Assembly (NCBI RefSeq): GCF_963667735.1
Contig: NZ_OY763919.1
Location: forward strand, 372,001-436,000
Length of the DNA: 64,000 nucleotides
DNA from: an uncultured Methanoregula sp.
Lineage (GTDB): Archaea > Halobacteriota > Methanomicrobia > Methanomicrobiales > Methanospirillaceae
Direction of reading: 5' to 3'
Shown here: piece after piece, positions 8,740-17,308 of the stretch
How the letters are laid out: every line of letters begins with the position of its first letter
How positions within the stretch are numbered: the first letter of the stretch is position 1
Made by a program: the position numbers and the translations under genes
The notes under the pieces: generated by a model
Database searches by the model: none
Seen by the model: the letters and a program-made list of their open reading frames with translations, nothing else
What the model was told of the DNA's origin: nothing

Positions 8740-9990
8740 ATGAGAAACAGGCAGATCAATTCGAACGGGATCTCCGAAATAGTTACGGTGATCCTTGTCA
8801 TTGCACTGGTTATCGGACTTGCAGTCATCGTATATGGGATGATATTTGGTTCCCTGTCGCTGACCAAATCATCACTGGTTGCTGCGTCGGCAGGTACCGC
8901 TAATGTTCCTCTGGACTCAAGTTCGTCCATGCAGATCATGCGCGTACTGCCGATGGCGGGGGAGGCATATTACCTCAAGGGCCAGAGCTCAATCCCGACC
9001 AGTTCGGCAACCACACCCCTCGCAATTGCATCGTTTGATATAATCGATCCAAATGGCCAGGTGTCGACAGTAACAAACGGCTACCTCACCACGAACGCGA
9101 ACAAGCTCGGTTCGTCACTGTACATCTATAAAGACCAGAGCAACAATTACCGGCTGACCGATTCTTTGGCCTCTATATCGTATGCTCCCGCCCAGATCAA
9201 GCCATTTGCCCTCGGGGATTATAAGATAACCATGATCGATAATACCGCTCATGTACCCATGAATATCATGACGGTGAAAATAACGGGTAACGGGACATCC
9301 AGTTCATCCGGATCGTTATCGCTTCCCCTTCTCAACACCTTGCCAAACTCCTCGTGGGTGGTCCATGGCGGGGTTACGAATACAACGGACGCTTCCGGCC
9401 TGACCGTTTACAATTTTGACGGAACCAGCGGATACCTGAGTGCTACAGCCAACCCAGCACTGAGTTTTACCGGAAACCTCTCATTATCCCTCTGGATGAA
9501 TCCAACCTCAACAGGTTCCTCAGGCAGTTCATCCAACTGGCACACGATAATTGGAAAAGGGCAGCTCAACTCAGATAATAGTGAATATGATAATTATCAG
9601 CTTATGCAGCTTGGCGATAAATTGCTCTTTGAATGGAATGATGCCACTACGGGAGCACATTATCAGGCAACAACCACATCGGCCCTTACAGCAGGTTCGA
9701 TGCAGTACGTGACCGCCACCGTGGACGCAGGTGTCCTGACAATCAGTGTCAATGGAGTCCCATTGGGTTTAACCTACAATACCGGCAATGTTCCCGGGGG
9801 AGGTACTGTTATTTCCGCTCCCGTAATAACCCTGCAGAACAATGGCAACGATCTTCTCACGGGAAAACAGAATGCGGCAACATCTACGAATTACTTCTAT
9901 TACAGCGGAGATATGAGTGAGGTGGCATTGTACAACCGGGCACTGACCTCCGATGAGATTGCACACAACGTGAATTATAAACAAATCTGA
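8740..9990 (+). CDS. Type IV pilin-like surface protein with LamG-like domain
   Basis: The N-terminus MRNRQINSNG followed by ISEIVTVILVIALVIG is a class III (prepilin) signal: a short basic segment, a Gly cleavage site at residue 10 and a hydrophobic helix at about 13-35. The first part of the 416-residue product is a pilin-type beta domain rich in Ser/Thr. After a Ser/Gly linker near 190, the C-terminal ~220 residues form a concanavalin/LamG-like jelly roll (YNFDGTSGYLSA, LSLSLWMNP, GDMSEVALYNRALT). I chose the ATG at 8740, not 8698, because it gives a canonical leader. The product should be processed and held in the membrane or built into a filament, with the LamG domain binding glycan or another surface. 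An oligo-T tract follows the stop. Confidence 0.8.
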   Translation: MRNRQINSNGISEIVTVILVIALVIGLAVIVYGMIFGSLSLTKSSLVAASAGTANVPLDSSSSMQIMRVLPMAGEAYYLKGQSSIPTSSATTPLAIASFDIIDPNGQVSTVTNGYLTTNANKLGSSLYIYKDQSNNYRLTDSLASISYAPAQIKPFALGDYKITMIDNTAHVPMNIMTVKITGNGTSSSSGSLSLPLLNTLPNSSWVVHGGVTNTTDASGLTVYNFDGTSGYLSATANPALSFTGNLSLSLWMNPTSTGSSGSSSNWHTIIGKGQLNSDNSEYDNYQLMQLGDKLLFEWNDATTGAHYQATTTSALTAGSMQYVTATVDAGVLTISVNGVPLGLTYNTGNVPGGGTVISAPVITLQNNGNDLLTGKQNAATSTNYFYYSGDMSEVALYNRALTSDEIAHNVNYKQI

Positions 9991-9998
9991 TTTTTTTT
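9991..9998 (+). terminator. Oligo-T terminator after the pilin-like gene
   Basis: Eight consecutive T residues directly follow the stop codon, the usual intrinsic termination signal in archaea. Confidence 0.4.
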
Positions 9999-10028
9999 AT
10001 TCGCGGAAGAGAACGGTGCAAAAAGAGA

Positions 10029-10541
10029 TCAGGGTTTTTGTTCTTCATATTTTTCAGAATAAACAAGGGTTTTGAACAGTTTTTTCTTGGCAATCGGGAT
10101 CTCTGCCGGATAACCGGCAGCTACCAGGGAGACAAGGGTATATTTCGCAGGAACCTCAAGGAGTTCTCGTATCGGTTCTGCATAGGGTTTCTTCTCCCCG
10201 GCAACCCAGCAGGAACAGACACCGTATGCCTGGAGCGCGAGGATCAGGTTTTCCGTTGCTGCACAACAGTCTTCAAGATAATAGGTCTCCTGCTTCTCGC
10301 CAAAAACAGCGAAACATGCCTGGGAATCTGCAATGAACTTTCCGTTCGGGGCCAGATCTGCAATTTTTCCAAGAGTCTCCTTCTGTTTTACAACGACAAA
10401 CAGGTAGGGCTGATGGTTCATTGCACTCGGGGCCAAAAGAGCGCACTCCAGCGCATCCTGGATCACGTTCTCCCCGATAGGATCGGTTTTGAACTTGCGC
10501 ACGCTGTGCCGGGATTTTATTATCGTTGCTACTATGTTCAT
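10029..10541 (-). CDS. Nitroreductase-family flavoprotein
   Basis: This 170-residue protein starts IIKSRHSVRKFKTDPI, the FMN-binding opening block of the nitroreductase family, followed by LLAPSAMNHQPYLFVVV (FMN contact) and a later GVCSCWVAG and LVAAGYP. The family reduces nitro, quinone or flavin substrates with NAD(P)H or F420. The length matches the short single-domain anaerobe type. Two neighbouring cysteines in the QAYGVCSCW segment are common in this subgroup. It is a single gene whose 3' end converges on the pilin-like gene. The physiological substrate cannot be read from the sequence. Confidence 0.85.
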   Translation of the reverse strand: MNIVATIIKSRHSVRKFKTDPIGENVIQDALECALLAPSAMNHQPYLFVVVKQKETLGKIADLAPNGKFIADSQACFAVFGEKQETYYLEDCCAATENLILALQAYGVCSCWVAGEKKPYAEPIRELLEVPAKYTLVSLVAAGYPAEIPIAKKKLFKTLVYSEKYEEQKP

Positions 10542-10593
10542 ACACCGGAATGGGTAATGAGGGGAGATAAAAATTGGGTATCGATATCTTTCC

Positions 10594-11646
10594 CTATCGT
10601 TTGCAGTAGACTGCTATACCGATGAGGAGAGAGATGCCGGCAAGGACCGGCCCAAACCCGGGCGTTTTTGTCGGGGACGGGGATGCGGGGATCGTGGTAA
10701 CAGGTGCTGACGGTTCAGCCGTCACCGGAACCGTTGCAGGTACTGTAGTGGGCAGAGTGGTGATTGTTTTCGGGGGCTGTGTTGTTGGCAGAACCGTTGT
10801 TGCAAGGGTGGCGGGTTTTGTCGTGACTATTGTCGCTACGGTTGTTGTTGCCGTGGCAGTCTGTGTCTTTGCCCCGATCAGGGGATTGTTATCCTGGTCG
10901 AGAAGACTGATCTTCGCAGAAACCGTCTTCCCGGTCTGTTCATAATTATCCTTCATCTTGTTCGTGTTGCATTCAGCCCAGATGGTGTAGGAACCGGGGG
11001 GATAGGTTCCACGGTTTCCGGTATCCCAGATGGGGGCATCCTTGTAATACATCGGGGTTGTTGTCAGGGGGATGTCAACTATTGAGACGGTTGACCCTGA
11101 GGGATCCACAAGAGCAGTAAACACCCCGCCACCGGGGGGCTGGACTTTGATCGTAACCAGTGCAGGGGAGTTGCGCTGCGATGCAATCTGGGCCAGGTTC
11201 GATTCCAGCCGGAAACGGATAGCATCCCCGGTGGGGACCCATTTGTCGGTGACATCGATACTGACTGTGGTATCCTCAATTCTGAGGTTCAGGTTGGGAT
11301 CCGCAACAATGAAGGCAGGTCCGTCCGCTTTTCCCGTACTGTCAATCCGGTTCCAGGTTCCAAGATACCCCGAGAAATCCGACGGGTTGACGGAAAAAGA
11401 AGTCAGCTGCGAGGATACATCCATTGTTTTTGTAGGAGAGGATCCGGTTACATCCGCTCCGGAAGCCCACCAACCGATACGGGTATCGGCTCCCATTGCG
11501 GCAGAAATGTCAAGTCCCTGTTCACCAAGGAACACGGTATTGCCGGAATTTATCGTGTTAACTGCACCCTGGGTAAATCCCACGATTACCAGGATTCCCA
11601 TGAGCAGAAGACACCAGAACCGGCCTGGTAGAGTCTGCATGATCAT
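10594..11646 (-). CDS. DUF3821-type surface protein with PGF-CTERM anchor
   Basis: The N-terminus has a signal peptide (basic residues, then FWCLLLMGILVIVGF), followed by NTINSGNTVFLGEQGLDIS, typical of DUF3821 proteins of Methanomicrobiales. The middle is a beta-rich extracellular region, then a Thr/Pro-rich stalk of about 70 residues likely to be O-glycosylated. The protein ends in PGFG, a hydrophobic stretch and a basic tail (CKR), a PGF-CTERM signal for archaeosortase processing and lipid attachment. An open frame reaches a TTG at 11661. I prefer the ATG at 11646, because a minus-strand TATA (ATTATAAATATT, near 11661-11672) would give a leaderless transcript starting there. Confidence 0.8.
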   Translation of the reverse strand: MIMQTLPGRFWCLLLMGILVIVGFTQGAVNTINSGNTVFLGEQGLDISAAMGADTRIGWWASGADVTGSSPTKTMDVSSQLTSFSVNPSDFSGYLGTWNRIDSTGKADGPAFIVADPNLNLRIEDTTVSIDVTDKWVPTGDAIRFRLESNLAQIASQRNSPALVTIKVQPPGGGVFTALVDPSGSTVSIVDIPLTTTPMYYKDAPIWDTGNRGTYPPGSYTIWAECNTNKMKDNYEQTGKTVSAKISLLDQDNNPLIGAKTQTATATTTVATIVTTKPATLATTVLPTTQPPKTITTLPTTVPATVPVTAEPSAPVTTIPASPSPTKTPGFGPVLAGISLLIGIAVYCKR

Positions 11647-11661
11647 CGTGTTTCGTTTCAA

Positions 11662-12217
11662 TATTTATAATTAACAAAACAGGGACCGATGTAAGCGAAT
11701 ATGAGCAGGAGGATACGTATCCGACGGCTGGCGGATCGTCAGACAGATCCCGGTTTTTCCTGTGCAGATGATCCGGTAACCCAGCAGGACCCTGATGAAG
11801 AAACGGCTGGGGGGGTTGGTTGAAATTTTTTCAAGTACGGGTGGGGGGGTTGATCAATTTTAAAAAAAATGGTGAGGGGGGTTACCCGGGACCCCCCCTT
11901 CTCAAATCTGGTATTGCACGCGTATTGCACAAGGAAATAGGATCCTGTTTCTGCATGGTTCCGGTGTGAGCACGCAGCATGAAGGCCACTCAATTCTGAT
12001 CAGGGGGGTTGCCCGGGCCCGAAGGGGGGAGGGGGTCTCCGGCATACCTCCCCCCAAGGGGGTGGGGGGGTTCAACCAGTTTTAAAAATAATTGGCAGGG
12101 GGGTCTCCCGGGGACCCCCCCAACTGAGTGAAGCCGGGTTTGGGAAAAGGAAGAGTAATCTGGATGTATTCCCGGATAAAAAACACAGCGAATACCCGTC
12201 TGGGAAGATGAGAATTC
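11662..12217. other. 556-bp intergenic region dominated by G-run repeat copy A
   Basis: No convincing gene was found here. Apart from the promoter of the DUF3821 gene at its left edge, the region is filled by the G-run hairpin repeat described separately. Short open frames crossing the repeat lack start signals and have biased composition. Confidence 0.6.
11809..12121 (+). repeat. G-run hairpin repeat, copy A
   Basis: This ~310-bp element is matched in the same orientation by copy B at 37126-37408. Shared landmarks in order are: a G7 run followed by GATC and a TTTTA-rich stretch; a hairpin of the form GGGGGGT...ACCCCCC around CCCGGG; TCTCAAA then CTGGTATTGCAC; CAATTCTGATCAGGGGGG; a GGGGAGGGGGTCTCC segment answered by CCTCCCCCC; a second G7 run followed by CCA and TTTTAAAA; and a second GGGGGGTC...GACCCCCC hairpin. 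The outer ~57-bp unit therefore occurs twice per copy, about 220 bp apart. No terminal inverted repeats, target duplication or coding capacity are apparent. Confidence 0.8.
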
Positions 12218-12778
12218 TTACCGGTTCTCAAGGATTATCGTATTGAAGTTCTCAAAAACACGCTCTCCCTCGAACGTGTGACTCACTTCAGGATGCCACT
12301 GCAGGCCATAGATCTGTTTTTCCGGAAGGGCAATGGCTTCCATATTGCAGATATCCGAGCGGGCAAGGCAGGTAAACCGGGGCGGAATCTGCGACACTTC
12401 GTCCGCATGGGATGCCCAGACATTGATCTTCGATGGATAACCGGCGAGGATCCCGTCAGGCTCGCAGATCTCAACCTCGACCGGGCCATATCCGCCACTC
12501 CGCCCCGGGTGGACATCCCCGCCAAACTTCGCCGCGATGATGTGAAGCCCAAGACAGATCCCAAGCACCGGCAGACCGAGGTCCAGATATTGGGGGCAGT
12601 TCCCGGCCCGCTCAATGGCAGGGCCGCCGCCGAGAATAATCCCCCGGCAGCCTTCTGCAACTGTCTCTGGAGGCGTGGTATTAGGGATAATTTCAGCATC
12701 GATCTCCAGATCCCTGAGCGCCCGGTGGATCAGGTGGTTGAACTGCCCGAAATTATTGACAACGTAAATGGGAAGCAT
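12218..12778 (-). CDS. guaAA: GMP synthase, glutamine amidotransferase subunit
   Basis: This 186-residue protein is the stand-alone class I glutaminase subunit (A) of archaeal GMP synthase, which supplies ammonia to the separate synthetase subunit (B) to convert XMP to GMP. The nucleophile elbow LGICLGLHI, the oxyanion-region ILGGGP and the catalytic QWHPEVSHT are all present. The start MLPIYVVNNFGQFNHLIHR matches family members; the open frame extends 17 codons further without similarity. It lies 37 bases after the cobT-like gene on the same strand. Subunit B is not in the window. Confidence 0.92.
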   Translation of the reverse strand: MLPIYVVNNFGQFNHLIHRALRDLEIDAEIIPNTTPPETVAEGCRGIILGGGPAIERAGNCPQYLDLGLPVLGICLGLHIIAAKFGGDVHPGRSGGYGPVEVEICEPDGILAGYPSKINVWASHADEVSQIPPRFTCLARSDICNMEAIALPEKQIYGLQWHPEVSHTFEGERVFENFNTIILENR

Positions 12779-12815
12779 TATCCTTAGAATGTGTATTGAA
12801 GTTCTATAAGTTTGT

Positions 12816-13826
12816 TCAACTATAGGCACTCACCGAAGAGAGGATCTTGCTTCGGATCTCACCTGATGAATGGCCCATGAGATGGGCAAGCAGCATCGCG
12901 CCGCCGGCACCCATCCCTTCCTTCACTTCCCCGATACAGTACCGGGCAAGACCCGAATGCCCCAGATCGCCAAAACCCGGGTCAACATAGATCATATCGG
13001 CGCCAATCCGGTCGGCAAGGATCTGGACATTGGCGGAGGGATCGTCCCGGACGTATGCGGTAGTGACAACGGAGGGAACTGACCCCCCCGCTGCCCTGAT
13101 GAGGGCACATACGGCAAGCATCTGGGTCCCTCCGGCAAAGAAGAGGGTGCCCGCGTAGGTCTTGGCAATACCCGCAGCAACCGGCATCATCGGATCCCCG
13201 GCAAACCGGACAATATCAAGAGGATCGCGTGCTCCCGCAGCATGTATCCGTTCCAAAACCAGCCTGCAGATCTCCTCTTTCAGGGATACCGGGTTCTTTA
13301 CAAAACTGCTGCTGACAGCAGCATCATACCCGAGCGCACGCAGGACGCAGAGTGCGGTTGTCGTCCCGCCCGGAGTGCACTCGCCCAGGACCAGAAGATC
13401 GCTGCAGTCCGACAGGATCTCGCCCATCATCTTGCCACGCACAAACAGTTCCCCGGCGCAAGGAACGGCATCCCCGTACCGGGGATCGCCCCCCACATCG
13501 CCGTACACATCAAAGCAGGGAACCGTCGGGGGGTGGCGCAGCCCGGCATTGATAAAAAACGGCCGGACCCCGGATAATTCCATCATCGACCGGGTGATCG
13601 ATGCAGGGGTCGGGCAACCGGTGGGCGTATTGGGCTTCATGGGGAGGCTCGTTATCGAACCCCGGCTCACCAGTTCCGCATCAAGCACCGGGGTGAACAG
13701 GGTTCCTTCCGGTGTCGGTCCGGCCCCGGAGATACCCGGCACGGTGGAGAGAAGCGTATTTGCAAGGATACTGCAGAAGAATGGTTTTTTGAATGTAATT
13801 TCAGGCCGCTTTGATAAGAAGGTCAT
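12816..13826 (-). CDS. CobT-like nicotinate-nucleotide phosphoribosyltransferase (archaeal type)
   Basis: This 336-residue protein belongs to the archaeal TIGR00303 group related to bacterial CobT, which activates the lower-ligand base in cobamide synthesis. Recognisable segments are GECTPGGTTTALCVLRALGYDA, at about 150-172, the glycine-rich FFAGGTQMLAV and the C-terminal EGMGAGGAMLLAHLMG. It is transcribed divergently from cobZ and cobS, so a 100-bp region joins three genes of nucleotide-loop assembly. The exact reaction of the archaeal group is less well established than for bacterial CobT. Confidence 0.85.
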   Translation of the reverse strand: MTFLSKRPEITFKKPFFCSILANTLLSTVPGISGAGPTPEGTLFTPVLDAELVSRGSITSLPMKPNTPTGCPTPASITRSMMELSGVRPFFINAGLRHPPTVPCFDVYGDVGGDPRYGDAVPCAGELFVRGKMMGEILSDCSDLLVLGECTPGGTTTALCVLRALGYDAAVSSSFVKNPVSLKEEICRLVLERIHAAGARDPLDIVRFAGDPMMPVAAGIAKTYAGTLFFAGGTQMLAVCALIRAAGGSVPSVVTTAYVRDDPSANVQILADRIGADMIYVDPGFGDLGHSGLARYCIGEVKEGMGAGGAMLLAHLMGHSSGEIRSKILSSVSAYS

Positions 13827-13925
13827 AGCAATCTACCCATAGATCTCTGTTCCTTGAGTTTGAATATATCGGATAATGAGATTCCGCAACGATATAATAC
13901 TCCGGCAATTCCAACACCTATTCAC

Positions 13926-14360
13926 ATGTTTGAGATCGAACAGCGGTTGCAGGCCCATGGCATCACTATCGATGACATGGTGACAGCAGCTATGGGGCTG
14001 TACGTGTCCCACGGGATGCCGGAAGACGAGGCTGCCCTCGAAATAAAGAAGAAGATCCAGAAGTTCCTTGCTGATCCCAATGTCGCTTCCCTCCTCCTTG
14101 GGGCAATTCTGCTTGAAGAGGAACTGTATATCAGGCGGAAAAATTCAGAAATTGCAGATGACCCGGTTTTTTTGCTCAGCGATGAGATCCTTGGAATGGC
14201 TATTGCCGAATGTATCGGAGGAACATATGCCCGCTTCGAATTCACCCGGTATGACCAGAAGAAACCCGGCATCCTTGCAAAACTCGGACCATTCCTCGAC
14301 GATGCTGTTGCAGGGCTGATCGCAGGGTGTACTTCACGGCTGTATAGCGAATGCCTATGA
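13926..14360 (+). CDS. cobZ: Alpha-ribazole phosphatase CobZ-like protein
   Basis: This 144-residue protein resembles CobZ of Methanosarcina, a non-orthologous replacement of bacterial CobC that dephosphorylates alpha-ribazole phosphate or adenosylcobalamin phosphate. It shares the YutG/PgpA-like helical fold with LLLGAILLEEELYIRRKNSE and a C-terminal FLDDAVAGLIAG. An upstream TTG at 13854 is possible. I prefer the ATG (MFEIEQRL) because GATATAATAC about 30 bp upstream would serve as a TATA box for a near-leaderless transcript. Its end overlaps cobS by about ten bases, supporting a role in the same pathway. Confidence 0.8.
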   Translation: MFEIEQRLQAHGITIDDMVTAAMGLYVSHGMPEDEAALEIKKKIQKFLADPNVASLLLGAILLEEELYIRRKNSEIADDPVFLLSDEILGMAIAECIGGTYARFEFTRYDQKKPGILAKLGPFLDDAVAGLIAGCTSRLYSECL

Positions 14361-15067
14361 AACCGCTCATCTCCCTGATCCAGTTTTCAACAATCCTGCC
14401 TGCAGGTAAACCGCAGAGCCTGGAAGCGTTTGCCCGCCACTCATACCTGTACCCTCTTGCAGGTTACCTTATCGGGGGAATCGTTGCCCTGGCAGTTTTC
14501 TTTATTCCGGATCATACCATTGCAGCCGCGATCGCCATTGCCGGGCTTCTTCTCCTGACCGGTGCCCACCATTTTGACGGTCTGCTGGACCTGGGAGATG
14601 CCCTGATGGCACATGGCGACCGGGAGAAACGCATCCGGGCTCTCACCGATATCCATATCGGAGCAGGAGGTGTGGCGCTAGGTATTGGTATCACTATTCT
14701 CCTGTTTGCAGGTCTCCAGGAGGCTTCCTCGATAGCCTGCGTTCTCATCATCGGGGAGGTCTGCGCAAAATTCTCGATGGCGTTTCTCACGGCATACGGG
14801 GTTCCGTTCCGGGAGGGTATCCAGAGTTATCTCCACCAGTTTTCCCGGCCCTATTACCCCGGTCTTGCAGCACTCCTCTGCATCCCCCTTGTTCTTCTCC
14901 CGGTACCGCCCCTGAAGATTGCCGGAGCATTTGCAATGATGATCATCTGCCCAACCATCCTGCTCTTCCTCTCACGGCACCTGTTCGGGGGCGTCAATGG
15001 GGATGTTGTCGGGGCATCGAACGAGATCACCAGAGCATGTGCAGTCATCGCTGTTGTGTTGATCTGA
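14351..15067 (+). CDS. cobS: Adenosylcobinamide-GDP ribazoletransferase (cobalamin synthase)
   Basis: This 238-residue integral membrane enzyme joins adenosylcobinamide-GDP with alpha-ribazole (phosphate) in the last cobalamin steps. The family signature HHFDGLLDLGDALMAHG, with its metal-binding acidic residues, lies at about 74-91, followed by REKRIRALTD. Six or seven hydrophobic segments follow. The gene overlaps cobZ, and starts at either of two Met codons, residues 1 and 3. Length and motif are standard. Confidence 0.93.
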   Translation: MPMKPLISLIQFSTILPAGKPQSLEAFARHSYLYPLAGYLIGGIVALAVFFIPDHTIAAAIAIAGLLLLTGAHHFDGLLDLGDALMAHGDREKRIRALTDIHIGAGGVALGIGITILLFAGLQEASSIACVLIIGEVCAKFSMAFLTAYGVPFREGIQSYLHQFSRPYYPGLAALLCIPLVLLPVPPLKIAGAFAMMIICPTILLFLSRHLFGGVNGDVVGASNEITRACAVIAVVLI

Positions 15068-15230
15068 CATTTGCAGAGGATGAATAAACCCGGACTACGA
15101 AACGGGAGCGATTTCGTAGTAAACGCGATATTGCTCCCCATAATCCCCGCGCATGGAGAGACGTGAGTCGTTTAACCGTCGGGAGATCCCTTTTCGCATC
15201 AGTCCGAATCGAAATCCCAAAAAAGTATGT

Positions 15231-15527
15231 TCAATAGAGTTTGGCAAACCCACGGTTTTCATCATCGCTGCAATTGATCGCCGATCCGTCGCGGACAAGG
15301 GTATTGAACATCATTGCAGCGTTCATAAGATTGTCATCGGACGCCTTTCCACTCCTCACTTCAGTAAGCGCCTGGTTCTGGGGAGTAGAGACCGCCCGGT
15401 TCCCGACCCAGATTCCCTGGCAGTGCCGGCAGTACGCGCAATGGCTGTACACGGAAACATCGCCATCGGCACAGGCAACCGTGACACGTTGTTTCTTCTC
15501 ATCCCGCTGGAATTCCAGTCTCTTCAT
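15231..15527 (-). CDS. Small hypothetical protein with CxxCxxC motif
   Basis: This 98-residue frame has a believable protein composition and a C-x2-C-x2-C group (CAYCRHC, residues 30-36), preceded by a Cys at 19 and followed by one near 86. This suggests a metal or iron-sulfur site. Plus-strand frames over the same bases look like shadows. I do not recognise the family. It sits between the end of cobS and the divergent EF-1alpha promoter. Confidence is moderate because no neighbour supports it. Confidence 0.5.
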   Translation of the reverse strand: MKRLEFQRDEKKQRVTVACADGDVSVYSHCAYCRHCQGIWVGNRAVSTPQNQALTEVRSGKASDDNLMNAAMMFNTLVRDGSAINCSDDENRGFAKLY

Positions 15528-15602
15528 AGTGAAAAGGTATTATGACATCAGATATGATGATACCGATATGAGATCTTCATCGGAAAAGCAGCCCCGGCCT
15601 AT

Positions 15603-15618
15603 CGAAATATTTTAAATA
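15603..15618 (+). promoter_or_regulatory. Strong BRE/TATA promoter of the EF-1alpha gene
   Basis: CGAAATATTTTAAATA combines a purine-rich BRE with an AT box, as expected for a highly expressed archaeal gene. It predicts a start near 15640 and a leader of about 50 bases. The leader contains a strong ribosome-binding site, GGAGGATCA, ending six bases before the ATG. Confidence 0.55.
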
Positions 15619-15693
15619 GTTGGGTCTCATATAAGTAATACTCGCATAAATTGACTGTAAGCGGACAGTCCTACATTTTGGAGGATCACATAC

Positions 15694-16974
15694 ATGGCAG
15701 CATCTGACAAGCCCCATATGAATCTGGCCGTTATCGGCCACATCGACCACGGAAAGTCAACCACCGTCGGACGGATGATGTTCGAGACCGGCGCTGTACC
15801 GGCCCACATCATCGAAGGGTACCGCAAGGAGGCTGAATCCAAGGGTAAGGCAACCTTTGAATTTGCATGGGTTATGGACAACCTCAAGGAAGAGCGTGAG
15901 AGAGGTATCACCATCGATATCGCTCACAAGAGGTTCGACACCCCCAAGTTCTACTTCACGGTTGTAGACTGCCCCGGACACAGAGACTTCGTCAAGAACA
16001 TGATCACCGGTGCTTCCCAGGCGGACGCAGCAGTCCTCGTTGTTGCAGCACCCGACGGTGTCATGGAGCAGACGAAAGAGCACGTCTTCCTTGCAAGGAC
16101 TCTCGGTATCACCCAGATCATCATCGCCGTCAACAAGATGGACGCAGTCAAGTTCGATGAGAAGCGGTTCAACGAAGTCAAGAAGGACCTCTCCGAACTC
16201 ATCAAGATGGTCGGTTACAAGCCGGACGAGACTCTTTTCATCCCGATCAGCTCGCTCGGCGGCCAGAATATCAAGGTCAACAGCCCTGAAATGGCCTGGT
16301 ACAAGGGACTTGCACTCATCCCGGCACTCGACACCTTCAAGGAGCCGGCAAAGCCAACCGACAAGCCGATGCGCCTGCCCATTCAGGATGTTTACAGCAT
16401 CAGCGGTATCGGCACTGTGCCGGTCGGCCGTGTTGAAACCGGTATCGTGAAGAAGGGAATGAAAGTCTCCTTCATGCCCGCCAACAAGGCAGGGGAAATC
16501 AAGTCCATCGAGATGCACCACGAAGAAATCCCCCAGGCAATCCCCGGGGACAACGTTGGTTTCAACGTCCGTGGTATCGGCAAGGGCGACATCCGCCGTG
16601 GCGATGTTATGGGCCCGGCAGAAGCACCACCGACCGTTGCAGATGAGTTCACTGCACAGATAGTCGTGCTCCAGCACCCGAGCGCACTGACCGTCGGATA
16701 TACTCCGGTCTTCCACTGCCACACAACCCAGACGGCATGCACCTTTGTCGAGCTCAAGAAGAAACTCGATCCCCGCAGCGGCCAGACCAAGGAAGAGAAC
16801 CCGACCTTCCTCAAGTCCGGAGATGCAGCCATCGTGGTCATCAAGCCGACAAAACCGATGGTCATCGAGAATGTCAAGGAGCTCCCCCAGCTCGGCAGGT
16901 TTGCCGTCCGTGATATGGGCTCAACGATTGCAGCCGGTATGTGTATCGCCATCCAGCCAAAACAGATGCTCTAA
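15694..16974 (+). CDS. tuf: Translation elongation factor 1-alpha
   Basis: This 426-residue GTPase delivers aminoacyl-tRNA to the ribosome. The P-loop GHIDHGKST is at 14-22, switch [10 protein letters not shown] at about 91-98 and the guanine-specificity NKMD at about 146-149. Domains 2 and 3 follow in full. The gene has a strong promoter and a perfect ribosome-binding site. S10 follows after 16 bases, the usual archaeal arrangement. Confidence 0.99.
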   Translation: MAASDKPHMNLAVIGHIDHGKSTTVGRMMFETGAVPAHIIEGYRKEAESKGKATFEFAWVMDNLKEERERGITIDIAHKRFDTPKFYFTVVDCPGHRDFVKNMITGASQADAAVLVVAAPDGVMEQTKEHVFLARTLGITQIIIAVNKMDAVKFDEKRFNEVKKDLSELIKMVGYKPDETLFIPISSLGGQNIKVNSPEMAWYKGLALIPALDTFKEPAKPTDKPMRLPIQDVYSISGIGTVPVGRVETGIVKKGMKVSFMPANKAGEIKSIEMHHEEIPQAIPGDNVGFNVRGIGKGDIRRGDVMGPAEAPPTVADEFTAQIVVLQHPSALTVGYTPVFHCHTTQTACTFVELKKKLDPRSGQTKEENPTFLKSGDAAIVVIKPTKPMVIENVKELPQLGRFAVRDMGSTIAAGMCIAIQPKQML

Positions 16975-16990
16975 TTTTTTTGGTGGTACC

Positions 16991-17299
16991 ATGCAGAAAG
17001 CCAGAATTCGCCTGACAGGAACCGACTTCAAGAAAGTAGAGATGGTCTGTGACAGGATAAGGGAGATCGCAGAGCGCACAGGTGTTAATCTGGCCGGTCC
17101 GATACCGCTTCCGACCAAACGACTGGTCGTGCCAATCCGCAAGAGTCCCGATGGGGAAGGAACCGCAACATGGGACCGCTGGCAGCTGCGGGTCCACAAG
17201 CGCCTCATCGACATTGACGCAGATGAGCGTGCACTCCGCCAGCTCATGCGTATCCAGGTGCCAAAAGATATCGGCATTGAAATTGTTCTTGAGAGTTGA
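16991..17299 (+). CDS. rps10: 30S ribosomal protein S10
   Basis: This 102-residue protein is a full-length archaeal S10 (uS10). It opens [16 protein letters not shown] and contains the conserved [20 protein letters not shown] segment of the tRNA-site loop. The ATG follows a GGTGGT ribosome-binding site. It is co-transcribed with EF-1alpha, the standard archaeal arrangement, and is followed after nine bases by the Agl23-type gene. Confidence 0.98.
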   Translation: MQKARIRLTGTDFKKVEMVCDRIREIAERTGVNLAGPIPLPTKRLVVPIRKSPDGEGTATWDRWQLRVHKRLIDIDADERALRQLMRIQVPKDIGIEIVLES

Positions 17300-17308
17300 A
17301 GGTGCGGC

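Noticed and set aside
11739..11993. 84-codon minus-strand frame across repeat copy A
   Set aside because: Driven by G/C runs; low-complexity composition and no start signal.
12278..12787. 169-codon plus-strand frame opposite the GMP synthase subunit
   Set aside because: Opposite a gene with complete catalytic motifs; no independent support.
15153..15615. Plus-strand frames opposite the small Cys-rich protein
   Set aside because: Composition is less protein-like than the minus frame, and they run into the EF-1alpha promoter.
15757..16722. Long minus-strand open frame (321 codons) inside the EF-1alpha gene
   Set aside because: It is a shadow of a highly biased, certain coding gene; composition is wrong and no start signals exist.
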